This document shows, one piece after another, positions 1 through 5,343 of a DNA stretch of 5,343 bases. Within the stretch, counting starts at the first letter, position 1. Each line of letters starts with the position of its first letter. The translations under genes and the position numbers were made by a program. The stretch covers positions 1 to 5,343 of the forward strand of contig JAFLUQ010000149.1 in assembly GCA_022508735.1 (NCBI GenBank), read 5' to 3'. This stretch comes from Oscillospiraceae bacterium (GTDB taxonomy: Bacteria > Bacillota > Clostridia > UMGS1883). The notes beneath the pieces are model-generated. The model saw nothing but the letters and a program-made list of their open reading frames with translations. It was not told the origin of the DNA and did no database searches.

Positions 1-184
1 CGAGCACCGGCTCGTCGTAGTCGTTTTTATCAATGGCAAACAGGCCGCCGAAGCCTCCGATGTCGCCCATAACGCCCTTGATAAAGGTCTTTTTCACGTC
101 TGCCTTCATCAGGCGGACCGCCTCGTAACCGGCTTCAACGTCTACGCCGGCGTTTTTGTAGCTTGTGCTGTGGCTATCGTTCAT
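1..184 (-). CDS. purM: Phosphoribosylformylglycinamidine cyclo-ligase (AIR synthetase), N-terminal part
   Basis: PurM catalyses step 5 of de novo purine synthesis in the cytoplasm: FGAM plus ATP gives 5-aminoimidazole ribotide (AIR), the substrate used next by PurE. Only the first 61 codons are in the window; the gene continues past the left edge. The translation begins MNDSHSTSYKNAGVDVEAGY and contains the PurM hallmarks YKxAGVDxEAGYxAV (residues 9-23) and a Gly-rich GDIGGFGGLF stretch (residues 40-49), followed by the start of the EPVL strand. The catalytic core and the ATP-binding part lie outside the window. The ATG at 182-184 is supported by an AAAGGA Shine-Dalgarno 8 nt upstream. The gene follows purF after a 30-bp gap, so it is very probably the next cistron of the same operon. 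The identification is firm despite the truncation, which is due only to the window edge. Confidence 0.95.
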   Translation of the reverse strand, partial: MNDSHSTSYKNAGVDVEAGYEAVRLMKADVKKTFIKGVMGDIGGFGGLFAIDKNDYDEPVL

Positions 185-192
185 GATCGTAG

Positions 193-198
193 TCCTTT
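193..198 (-). promoter_or_regulatory. Ribosome binding site of purM
   Basis: AAAGGA on the minus strand, 8 nt upstream of the ATG at 182-184. It lies in the purF-purM gap, so purM can be translated independently of purF. Confidence 0.75.
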
Positions 199-214
199 CA
201 AATTTATTTCTGGG

Positions 215-1594
215 TTATTCTTCTGTCGGGTATTTTCCACTGAAGCAGGCGTCGCAGTAGCCGCTGAGGTTGGGAACGATCTTCTTCAGATCCTCCACGT
301 CCAGATAGCCTAAAGAGTCGGCGCCTATCTTTTGGCGTAATTCTTCACAGGTCAGGTTGTTGGCCGCAAGCTCATGCTTGTTGGGGATATCGGTGCCATA
401 GAAGCAGGGCCACAAAAACGGCGGTGAGGATACTCGCATATGTACCTCTGACGCGCCGGCGTCCTTAAGAAGCTTTATCAGACTGGCGCAGGTGGTGCCG
501 CGGATAATGCTGTCGTCCACCAAAACGACGCGCTTATCTTTGATGCCCGACTCCAGCGCCGTCAGCTTTATCTCAACGTTTTTGCGGCGCTCGTCCTTGC
601 CGGGCTGGATAAAGGTTCGGCCCACATAGCGGTTTTTCACTATTCCGATGCCGTAGGGGATGCCCGAAGCCTCGGAGTAGCCCACCGCGGCGCAGAGACC
701 GCTGTCCGGCACGCCGATGACTATGTCGGCGTCCACCCGGGTCTCCCGGCCCAGTATGGCTCCGGCCTCGCGGCGGGCCTCGTATACGCTCTGGCCGCCG
801 AGAGAGCTGTCCGGCCGGGCGAAGTATATGTATTCAAATATGCAGGGATGAGGTTTGTGCCGGCCGACGAAGTCCGTCTTGGATGTCAGGCCTTCCTCGG
901 TGACGATAACGATCTCTCCGGGCTCCACATCACGGACGTATTCTGCACCCACAGCCTTTAGAGCCGCAGTCTCACTGGCAAATATCCAGGCATCGTCAAG
1001 CCTGCCGATGCACAGCGGACGTATGCCGTAGGGATCGCGGGCAGCTATGAGCTTGCGGGGCGTCATGATGACGAGGGAATAGGCTCCGACGAGCTGCTTC
1101 ATGACCTCGGCCAAAGCATTCTCTATGGTGCTGCTGGTTATACGCGCCCAGGCCATGAGGTATGATATGATCTCTGCATCGGTGTCGGAGTGGAAAATCG
1201 CTCCGTTCTGCACCAGCTCGTTTATGAGCTTTTTGTGGTTCTGCAGACCGCCGTTATTGGCTATGGCGAAAGAGCCTTTATGGTACTTTGTAACGAGGGG
1301 CTGGGAATTCATCTTCTGGCTGTCTTCATGGGCAACGAAGCTCACGTGCCCCACCGCCATATAGCCCTTCTGCCGGTTCAGCGTGAAGTCGTTGAATACC
1401 TCGGGCACCAGACCGGCGCTTTTGTGGCAGATAAACTCGTTCCCGTCGTGAGTGACTATTCCGCAGCTCTCCTGCCCGCGGTGCTGAAGGGCATAGAGCG
1501 CATAGTAGGTCAGGCGCGCGCAGTCGAGGCTGTGACTGCGGTCGTATATTCCGAATACACCGCATTCCTCATGGAGTTTTTCAGGTGCGCGCAT
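215..1594 (-). CDS. purF: Amidophosphoribosyltransferase, Fe-S type, with an atypical glutamine-binding motif
   Basis: PurF catalyses the first committed step of purine synthesis: PRPP plus glutamine gives 5-phosphoribosylamine. The protein has 459 residues, close to the family norm (B. subtilis about 476). A 10-residue propeptide precedes the nucleophile Cys11 of the Ntn-hydrolase glutaminase domain (ECGVFGI), and LQHRGQESCGI follows at 36-46. The phosphoribosyltransferase domain has the PRPP loop VVLVDDSIIRGTT (356-368), PDSG (296-299) and KNRYVGRTFI (320-329). Cys251, Cys397, Cys447 and Cys450 match the four [4Fe-4S] ligands of the B. subtilis-type enzyme. Oddly, the motif usually reading GHVRY is GHVSF (82-86), so Ser85 replaces the Arg that binds the glutamine carboxylate, and HNGN is NNGG (113-116). 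The oxyanion-hole Asn114-Gly115 and the conserved Asp139 remain. The start sits 1 bp after the purE stop, with AAGGAG inside the purE end. Confidence 0.95.
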   Translation of the reverse strand: MRAPEKLHEECGVFGIYDRSHSLDCARLTYYALYALQHRGQESCGIVTHDGNEFICHKSAGLVPEVFNDFTLNRQKGYMAVGHVSFVAHEDSQKMNSQPLVTKYHKGSFAIANNGGLQNHKKLINELVQNGAIFHSDTDAEIISYLMAWARITSSTIENALAEVMKQLVGAYSLVIMTPRKLIAARDPYGIRPLCIGRLDDAWIFASETAALKAVGAEYVRDVEPGEIVIVTEEGLTSKTDFVGRHKPHPCIFEYIYFARPDSSLGGQSVYEARREAGAILGRETRVDADIVIGVPDSGLCAAVGYSEASGIPYGIGIVKNRYVGRTFIQPGKDERRKNVEIKLTALESGIKDKRVVLVDDSIIRGTTCASLIKLLKDAGASEVHMRVSSPPFLWPCFYGTDIPNKHELAANNLTCEELRQKIGADSLGYLDVEDLKKIVPNLSGYCDACFSGKYPTEE

Positions 1595-1595
1595 T

Positions 1596-2096
1596 TCACT
1601 CGATCTCCTTTGCCTTCTGAGCGATTGCTTTGTCCTTTTCGATTATGGCGGCCTTCATGGACTCCTTGTGAGCCTTGAGCTTAGCTTTTACCGCCGGGTC
1701 GGTGGAGGCAATGATCTGAGCTGCCAGAATGGCCGCGTTCTCGCTGCCGTTTACGGCCACGGTGGCTACGGGTATGCCGGAGGGCATCTGTACCACGCTG
1801 AGCAGGCTGTCGAGGCCGTCCATAAGGCTGGATTTTACGGGTATGCCGATCACAGGCAGTGTCGTGAAGGCTGCAAGCACGCCGGCCAAGTGCGCGGCCT
1901 TGCCTGCGGCGGCGATTATTACATTGTAGCCGTTATCCTCGGCTGTTTCGGCAAATTCGTGAGCCAGCTCGGGGCTGCGGTGAGCGGAAATGACCCTCAC
2001 ATCTACCTCAATGCCGAATTTTTTAAGGGTTTTTATGCAGGGCACGAGAGCGTCAAAATCGCTGTCGCTGCCCATGATGAGTGCTGCTTTGGACAT
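1596..2096 (-). CDS. purE: N5-carboxyaminoimidazole ribonucleotide mutase (class I PurE), variant loop
   Basis: PurE forms 4-carboxy-AIR (CAIR), step 6 of IMP synthesis. Class I enzymes do this from N5-CAIR supplied by PurK. The 166-residue protein has the usual length and order: the phosphate loop GSDSD (9-13), SAHRSP (37-42, His39 equivalent to E. coli His45) and AAHL with His69 (equivalent to E. coli His75), then VQMPSGIPVATVAV (102-115). These point to class I rather than the animal-type class II. The active-site loop reads AAAGKAAHLAG (62-72) where typical class I enzymes read GAGGAAHLPG, so a Lys (66) replaces a Gly and an Ala replaces the Pro. The C-terminus (about 136-166) is a charged Lys/Glu/Ala-rich helix. 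An AAAGGA site lies 10 nt upstream of the ATG. The gene is 24 bp downstream of glmS and ends 1 bp before purF. No purK or purC is visible. Confidence 0.95.
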   Translation of the reverse strand: MSKAALIMGSDSDFDALVPCIKTLKKFGIEVDVRVISAHRSPELAHEFAETAEDNGYNVIIAAAGKAAHLAGVLAAFTTLPVIGIPVKSSLMDGLDSLLSVVQMPSGIPVATVAVNGSENAAILAAQIIASTDPAVKAKLKAHKESMKAAIIEKDKAIAQKAKEIE

Positions 2097-2106
2097 GATG
2101 AATACT

Positions 2107-2112
2107 TCCTTT
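2107..2112 (-). promoter_or_regulatory. Ribosome binding site of purE
   Basis: AAAGGA (within AAAGGAAG) on the minus strand, 10 nt before the purE ATG, in the 24-bp glmS-purE gap. I see no convincing separate promoter or terminator in the gap, which supports cotranscription with glmS. Confidence 0.65.
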
Positions 2113-2120
2113 CGTTTATA

Positions 2121-3911
2121 TTATTCTACTGTAACCGATTTAGCCAGATTTCTCGGCTTATCCACGTCGTAGCCTCTCTGGTACGAAGCGTAATAGGCCA
2201 GATACTGGGCGGGAACGACGCTCACCAACGGAGCAAGCATCTCGTGTACGTCACCGACGACGATCTGGTCGCCGTGGGAGGAAACGCTACGCATGGAGAT
2301 GATCAGGGACTTGGCTCCCCGGGCGTTAACTTCGTCAATATTGCTCCGTGTGTTCAGATCGATATTGTTTTGTGTGATTATCGCTATAACGGGAGTTCCC
2401 TCCTCGATAAGGGCGATAGTGCCGTGCTTCAGCTCGCCGGCGGCAAAGCCCTCTGTCTGTATGTAGGAGATCTCCTTCAGCTTCAGCGCGGCCTCGAGGC
2501 AAACGTAATAGTCTATACCTCGGCCTATATAGAAGCAGTTTCTTGTATTCTGCAGGTATTCCCGCGCTAAATCACTGTAAAGCTCGCTGTCGCTGCAAAG
2601 GCCCTCCATGGTGTTGGCCACAACGGCCAGCTCATATTTGAGATTTATGCCGATCTTGTTCTCCACAGCGGCGGCCAGAATAGCCAGCACGGCCACCTGA
2701 GCCGTATAGGCCTTGGTGGAGGCCACGGCGATCTCCGGCCCGGCATAGAGCAGAAGCGTGTGGTTTGCCTCGCGGGAAAGGGTGGAGCCCTTGACGTTGG
2801 TTATTGTGAGAGCCTTATATCCCATTTTTTTGATCTTTACAAGCACAGCTCGGCTGTCGGCTGTCTCTCCGCTTTGGGATATAAAGATGAAGAAGGGCTT
2901 TTCGGTGAGCTTTGGTGTATTATAGACAAACTCGCTGGCCACATAGCTGTCGGCAGGCTTATCAGAGATATTTTCAAAGAAATACTTGCCGACGATGCCG
3001 GCGTGATAGCTGGTGCCGCAGGCGATTATGTATATCTTGTCGCACTCTCTGAGGTCTTTGAGTATCTCCTCCGGAATGTACAGCTCGCCGGTCTCGTCCT
3101 GATATTCTTTGAGCACCCGGCGGATAACAAGGGGCTGCTCCTCGATCTCCTTTATTGTGAAGAAGGGATATGTTCCCTTTGAAACGTCTGAAAGATCCAG
3201 TTCTGCCTTATATGGTTCGCGGTCGATCTTCTGGGAGTAGCTGGTGAATATCTCCACGCCGTCGCGGCTGACAATGGCGAATTCCTTATCATGGATCTCG
3301 TAGAACCACTCGGTGTGAGCTATCATGGCCATTGCGTCAGAGCCGATCATGTTAAAGCCCTCGCCCTTGCCTATAAGTAATGGCGACTTGTTTTTGACCG
3401 CATACATACGATCACCGTCCAGGCTGTCAATGATAGCCAGAGCGTAGCTGCCCTCAAGCACATCTATGAGATGCATTATGGCCACGTCAACGTCCTCGCC
3501 GCCCTCGGTGAATTTGTCCAGCAGGCGGACGATAACCTCAGTATCGGTCTCGCTGACGAACTCGGTGTCCTTCAGATATTTACGGCGAAGCTTTGCCTCG
3601 TTTTCAATTATTCCGTTATGTACAAGCGAGAAGCGGCTGCCGGTGTGGGGGTGTGCGTTTGTCTCGTTGGGCTTGCCGTGAGTGGCCCAGCGTGTATGGC
3701 CTATGCCGAGGGTGCCGTCAAGCGACGCGCCGCCGTCGGTCTTGTTCACAAGGTTTACGAGCTTGCCTACAGCCTTTTGAACGGATATTGCTCCGTCCTT
3801 ATAGACCGCAAGCCCGGCGCTGTCGTACCCGCGGTACTCTAACTTTGCCAACCCGTCCAGAAGGATGGGGGCGGCCTGTTTTTCACCTATGTATCCTACT
3901 ATGCCGCACAT
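2121..3911 (-). CDS. glmS: Glutamine--fructose-6-phosphate aminotransferase (isomerizing)
   Basis: GlmS converts fructose-6-phosphate plus glutamine into glucosamine-6-phosphate, the first step toward UDP-GlcNAc for peptidoglycan and other amino-sugar polymers. The 596-residue protein matches the family length (B. subtilis 600, E. coli 609). The N-terminal Ntn glutaminase domain (about 2-220) has Cys2 after Met, GHTRWATHG (71-79, with Arg74), HPH (87-89), HNGIIEN (98-104) and Asp123. Two SIS sugar-isomerase domains follow (about 285-420 and 455-590), with SQSGET (345-350). Glu480, His496 (ELKHG) and Lys591 in the C-terminal LAKSVTVE match E. coli Glu488, His504 and Lys603, so the enzyme looks fully active. 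The start is ATG 3909-3911, because Cys must directly follow the removed Met and GGAGGT lies 7 nt upstream. A TTG at 3924-3926 in frame overlaps that site and is not the start. It is the first gene of the minus-strand unit. Confidence 0.97.
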   Translation of the reverse strand: MCGIVGYIGEKQAAPILLDGLAKLEYRGYDSAGLAVYKDGAISVQKAVGKLVNLVNKTDGGASLDGTLGIGHTRWATHGKPNETNAHPHTGSRFSLVHNGIIENEAKLRRKYLKDTEFVSETDTEVIVRLLDKFTEGGEDVDVAIMHLIDVLEGSYALAIIDSLDGDRMYAVKNKSPLLIGKGEGFNMIGSDAMAMIAHTEWFYEIHDKEFAIVSRDGVEIFTSYSQKIDREPYKAELDLSDVSKGTYPFFTIKEIEEQPLVIRRVLKEYQDETGELYIPEEILKDLRECDKIYIIACGTSYHAGIVGKYFFENISDKPADSYVASEFVYNTPKLTEKPFFIFISQSGETADSRAVLVKIKKMGYKALTITNVKGSTLSREANHTLLLYAGPEIAVASTKAYTAQVAVLAILAAAVENKIGINLKYELAVVANTMEGLCSDSELYSDLAREYLQNTRNCFYIGRGIDYYVCLEAALKLKEISYIQTEGFAAGELKHGTIALIEEGTPVIAIITQNNIDLNTRSNIDEVNARGAKSLIISMRSVSSHGDQIVVGDVHEMLAPLVSVVPAQYLAYYASYQRGYDVDKPRNLAKSVTVE

Positions 3912-3918
3912 ATGTTTT

Positions 3919-3924
3919 ACCTCC
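3919..3924 (-). promoter_or_regulatory. Ribosome binding site of glmS (decides the start)
   Basis: GGAGGT on the minus strand, 7 nt before the ATG at 3909-3911. The in-frame upstream TTG codon (3924-3926) overlaps this site, which rules it out as the initiation codon. Confidence 0.85.
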
Positions 3925-3932
3925 AATTCTAT

Positions 3933-3945
3933 CCCCGCATTGGGG
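3933..3945 (-). other. Short GC hairpin in the glmS leader
   Basis: CCCC-AATGC-GGGG on the minus strand: a 4-bp stem with a 5-nt loop, 8 nt upstream of the GGAGGT site. It is the only GC-rich element in an AT-rich leader. The stem is too short to call a terminator or a riboswitch. It could affect ribosome access or mRNA stability, but this is speculative. Confidence 0.3.
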
Positions 3946-3965
3946 TATTATACTATACTGATTCT

Positions 3966-3994
3966 ATTATATAACAAAACTGCCGTAAACGCAA
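3966..3994 (-). promoter_or_regulatory. Sigma-A-type promoter for glmS-purE-purF-purM
   Basis: On the minus strand a perfect -10 TATAAT (3966-3971) lies exactly 17 nt downstream of TTGCGT (3989-3994), which matches the TTG of the -35 consensus. Transcription would start near 3959, giving a leader of about 48 nt. A second TATAAT at 3947-3952 has only a weak -35 (TTGTTA at 3972-3977, 19-nt spacing) and could be an alternative -10. An A/T-rich palindrome directly upstream of the -35 could also act like an UP element. Confidence 0.7.
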
Positions 3995-3998
3995 ATAT

Positions 3999-4020
3999 TT
4001 TTTTGAAAATTTTCAAAAAA
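3999..4020. repeat. Perfect 22-bp AT-rich palindrome, candidate operator
   Basis: TTTTTTGAAAA followed by its exact reverse complement TTTTCAAAAAA, with the centre between 4009 and 4010. It begins 4 bp upstream of the proposed glmS -35 and ends 27 bp before the proposed -10 of the regulator gene. The position, symmetry and AT-rich centre fit a regulator site; Lrp-type proteins bind AT-rich dyads. Binding by the adjacent Lrp-family protein is inferred only. It is not a terminator, because the stem has a single G-C pair per arm. Confidence 0.55.
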
Positions 4021-4047
4021 GGTGTAGCTTTTTTTTAGGTTTTAGTT

Positions 4048-4053
4048 TATAAT
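4048..4053 (+). promoter_or_regulatory. Probable -10 element of the Lrp-family gene
   Basis: TATAAT lies 33 bp upstream of the ATG. I find no good -35: the best, TGTAGC at 4023-4028, is poor and is spaced 19 nt away. The promoter may be weak or may need an activator. The AT-rich background also makes a chance match possible. Confidence 0.45.
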
Positions 4054-4075
4054 GTTATTAAATTTATTTTTCGGG

Positions 4076-4081
4076 AAAGGA
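4076..4081 (+). promoter_or_regulatory. Ribosome binding site of the Lrp-family gene
   Basis: AAAGGA (in GGGAAAGGA) lies 5 nt before the first ATG (4087) and 8 nt before a second, adjacent ATG (4090). The spacing is slightly better for the second ATG, so the protein may lack the first Met. Confidence 0.7.
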
Positions 4082-4086
4082 TCTTC

Positions 4087-4572
4087 ATGATGAAAAACGA
4101 GATTTTAAAGATATTGGAGAAGGACAGCCGCTATACGATAGAGCAGATCGCCACCATGCTGGGCGCGACCGAAGAAGAGGTCGCCGCCGCGATAAAGGAG
4201 CTTGAAGAAGAAAAGATAATCCTCGGCTACCGCACCCTTATCAACTGGGAGCGCACCGACAAGGGCGATATAACCGCCATAATCACTATCAGCATCACTC
4301 CTCAGCGGGGCGACGGCTACGACAAGGTGGCCGAGAGGATATACAAATACCCTCAGGTCAAGGCGGTCACTCTCATGAGCGGTTCCTTTGATCTTTTGGT
4401 CAGCGTGGAGGGCAAGACCCTGCAGGAGGTGGCTATGTTCGTCTCAGAAAAGCTGGCCCCGATGGAGGGCGTTATCTCCACCAACACCCACTTTACGCTT
4501 AAAACCTATAAGAAGGAGAACGTAATTTTCACCGATAAGGAAGTTGATTCTCGGGAGGTCATCACCCTATGA
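4087..4572 (+). CDS. Lrp/AsnC-family transcriptional regulator
   Basis: A DNA-binding regulator of the feast/famine (Lrp/AsnC) family. These proteins usually form dimers to octamers and respond to amino acids or related metabolites. The 161-residue product has an N-terminal winged helix-turn-helix (about 4-50: ILKILEKDSRYTIEQIATML, then EEEVAAAIKELEEEKII as recognition helix and wing) and a C-terminal RAM/ligand domain (about 60-140) with the GSFDLLVSVEG segment (99-109), matching the family's G-x-(F/Y)-D core. A short charged tail follows. Two adjacent ATGs (4087, 4090) are possible starts. The stop overlaps the aminotransferase start (ATGA), so the two are translationally coupled, and the regulator probably controls amino-acid transamination and its own expression. 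It is divergent from glmS and shares an intergenic region with a palindrome. The effector cannot be read from the sequence. Confidence 0.92.
   Translation: MMKNEILKILEKDSRYTIEQIATMLGATEEEVAAAIKELEEEKIILGYRTLINWERTDKGDITAIITISITPQRGDGYDKVAERIYKYPQVKAVTLMSGSFDLLVSVEGKTLQEVAMFVSEKLAPMEGVISTNTHFTLKTYKKENVIFTDKEVDSREVITL
4554..4559 (+). promoter_or_regulatory. Ribosome binding site of the aminotransferase
   Basis: GGAGGT lies inside the last codons of the Lrp-family gene, 9 nt before the ATG at 4569. It supports this start and efficient translation despite the overlap with the upstream stop. Confidence 0.8.
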
Positions 4573-5343
4573 ACATTGCCGACATGATCTCCCCGCACAT
4601 AGCGGAAATGCCGCCGTCGGGGATAAGAAAATTTTTTGACATAGTGGCCGAAATGAAGGACGCCATCTCCCTCGGCGTGGGCGAGCCTGACTTCGTTACG
4701 CCCTGGGCCATACGCGAGGCCGGAATTTACGCCCTTGAGAAGGGCCACACCTACTACACCTCCAACGCCGGTCTTAAAGAGCTTCGCCGCGAGCTGTGCC
4801 TTTATCAGAAGCGCCACGGCGGCCCGGAGTACAGCGAGAAAGAGGTTCTCATAACCGTAGGCGGCAGCGAGGCCATAGACCTCTGCGTCCGCGCGCTTAT
4901 CGGCCCGGGAGACGAGGTGCTTGTGCCCGAGCCGTCCTTCGTGTGCTATAAGCCCTGCGTGACTATGGCCGGAGGCACCGCCATTCCGATCGTAACTAAA
5001 GAGGAGGACGAATTCCGCCTGACCCCTGAGGCCCTGCGGGAGAAGATAACCGACCGCACCAAGCTTCTCGTCCTGCCCTTCCCCAACAACCCCACCGGAG
5101 CTATAATGGAGCGCGAGCATCTGGAGGCCATTGCCGACGTTATCCGTGATAGGGATATAATCGTGCTTTCCGACGAGATCTACGGTGCTCTGACATATAA
5201 GGGTGAGCACGTTTCCTTTGCGTCCATCGACGGCATGAAGGAACGCACCGTGACCATAAACGGCTTCAGCAAGGCCTTTGCTATGACTGGCTGGCGCCTC
5301 GGCTACGCCTTCGGCCCCGAGCCGCTTATCGCCGCCATGCTGA
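4569..5343 (+). CDS. Class I/II PLP-dependent aminotransferase, N-terminal part
   Basis: A cytoplasmic fold-type I aminotransferase that moves an amino group from an amino acid to a 2-oxo acid. The first 258 codons are present, about two thirds of a typical 390-residue protein; the rest is beyond the right edge. Visible motifs are GVGEPDF (36-42), YYTSNAGLKELR (62-73), GGSEAID (98-104, PLP phosphate region), PNNPTG (172-177, Asn174), SDEIYG (201-206, Asp202 and Tyr205) and NGFSKAFAMTGWRLGY (231-246). Lys235 is the PLP Schiff-base lysine and Arg243 contacts the PLP phosphate. It resembles subgroup I-gamma enzymes (aspartate, aromatic or PatA-like); the substrate cannot be decided, and the substrate-binding C-terminal Arg is not visible. 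The ATG overlaps the regulator's TGA, with GGAGGT 9 nt upstream. The pairing suggests that the Lrp-family protein controls this enzyme. Confidence 0.93.
   Translation, partial: MNIADMISPHIAEMPPSGIRKFFDIVAEMKDAISLGVGEPDFVTPWAIREAGIYALEKGHTYYTSNAGLKELRRELCLYQKRHGGPEYSEKEVLITVGGSEAIDLCVRALIGPGDEVLVPEPSFVCYKPCVTMAGGTAIPIVTKEEDEFRLTPEALREKITDRTKLLVLPFPNNPTGAIMEREHLEAIADVIRDRDIIVLSDEIYGALTYKGEHVSFASIDGMKERTVTINGFSKAFAMTGWRLGYAFGPEPLIAAML

Noticed and set aside
1190..1678. 162-codon plus-strand frame opposite purF
   Set aside because: It is antisense to the conserved glutaminase domain of PurF and has no family signature, so it is a shadow frame.
1668..2570. 300-codon open frame on the plus strand across purE and the end of glmS
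   Set aside because: It is antisense to two clearly conserved genes, crosses their boundary, and its translation shows no recognisable domain. Long antisense frames are common opposite GC-rich genes.
3912..3926. Five-residue N-terminal extension of GlmS starting at TTG 3924-3926
   Set aside because: The TTG overlaps the GGAGGT ribosome binding site, and the catalytic Cys must directly follow the initiator Met.
3981..3994. PurR-like or LacI-like operator around CGTAAACG upstream of glmS
   Set aside because: Only a 3-bp half-site pairs (CGT-AA-ACG); the flanks do not continue the symmetry, and the match to known purine operators is too weak.
3999..4020. Rho-independent terminator
   Set aside because: The stem is almost wholly A-T, and the flanking genes are divergent, so no transcript ends here.
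4506..5210. 234-codon open frame on the minus strand opposite the aminotransferase
   Set aside because: It lies opposite a frame with complete aminotransferase motifs. The product is low in recognisable features and has no convincing ribosome binding site.

Overview
This window is an ordinary chromosomal metabolic region from what looks like a moderately GC-rich member of the Clostridia (Firmicutes). The evidence is an Fe-S-type PurF with a short propeptide, clostridial-looking PurE and PurM sequences, strong AAAGGA/GGAGG ribosome binding sites, and GC-rich genes around an AT-rich intergenic region. The assignment is inferred from sequence style and is not more precise than that. I see no rRNA, tRNA, mobile element, CRISPR array or phage gene.

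The left three quarters (about 1-3911) is read on the minus strand as one apparent transcription unit, in the order glmS, purE, purF, purM. GlmS makes glucosamine-6-phosphate for cell-wall amino sugars. PurF, PurM and PurE act at steps 1, 5 and 6 of de novo IMP synthesis; other pur genes presumably lie beyond the left edge. The genes are tightly packed: 24 bp between glmS and purE, 1 bp between purE and purF, and 30 bp between purF and purM. purM is cut off by the window edge.

The right quarter (4087-5343) is read on the plus strand. It holds an Lrp/AsnC-family regulator whose stop codon overlaps (ATGA) the start of a class I/II PLP aminotransferase, which runs off the right edge.

Between the two units is a 175-bp divergent intergenic region (3912-4086). 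It carries a good glmS promoter, a likely -10 for the regulator and a perfect 22-bp AT-rich palindrome, a reasonable candidate operator. No glmS ribozyme is present there.

Nothing here looks like a new biological system. The observations most worth checking are a PurF whose glutamine-binding Arg (GHVRY motif) is Ser, the palindrome between the divergent units, the coupling of glmS to purine genes, and a PurE with a variant active-site loop and no purK beside it.
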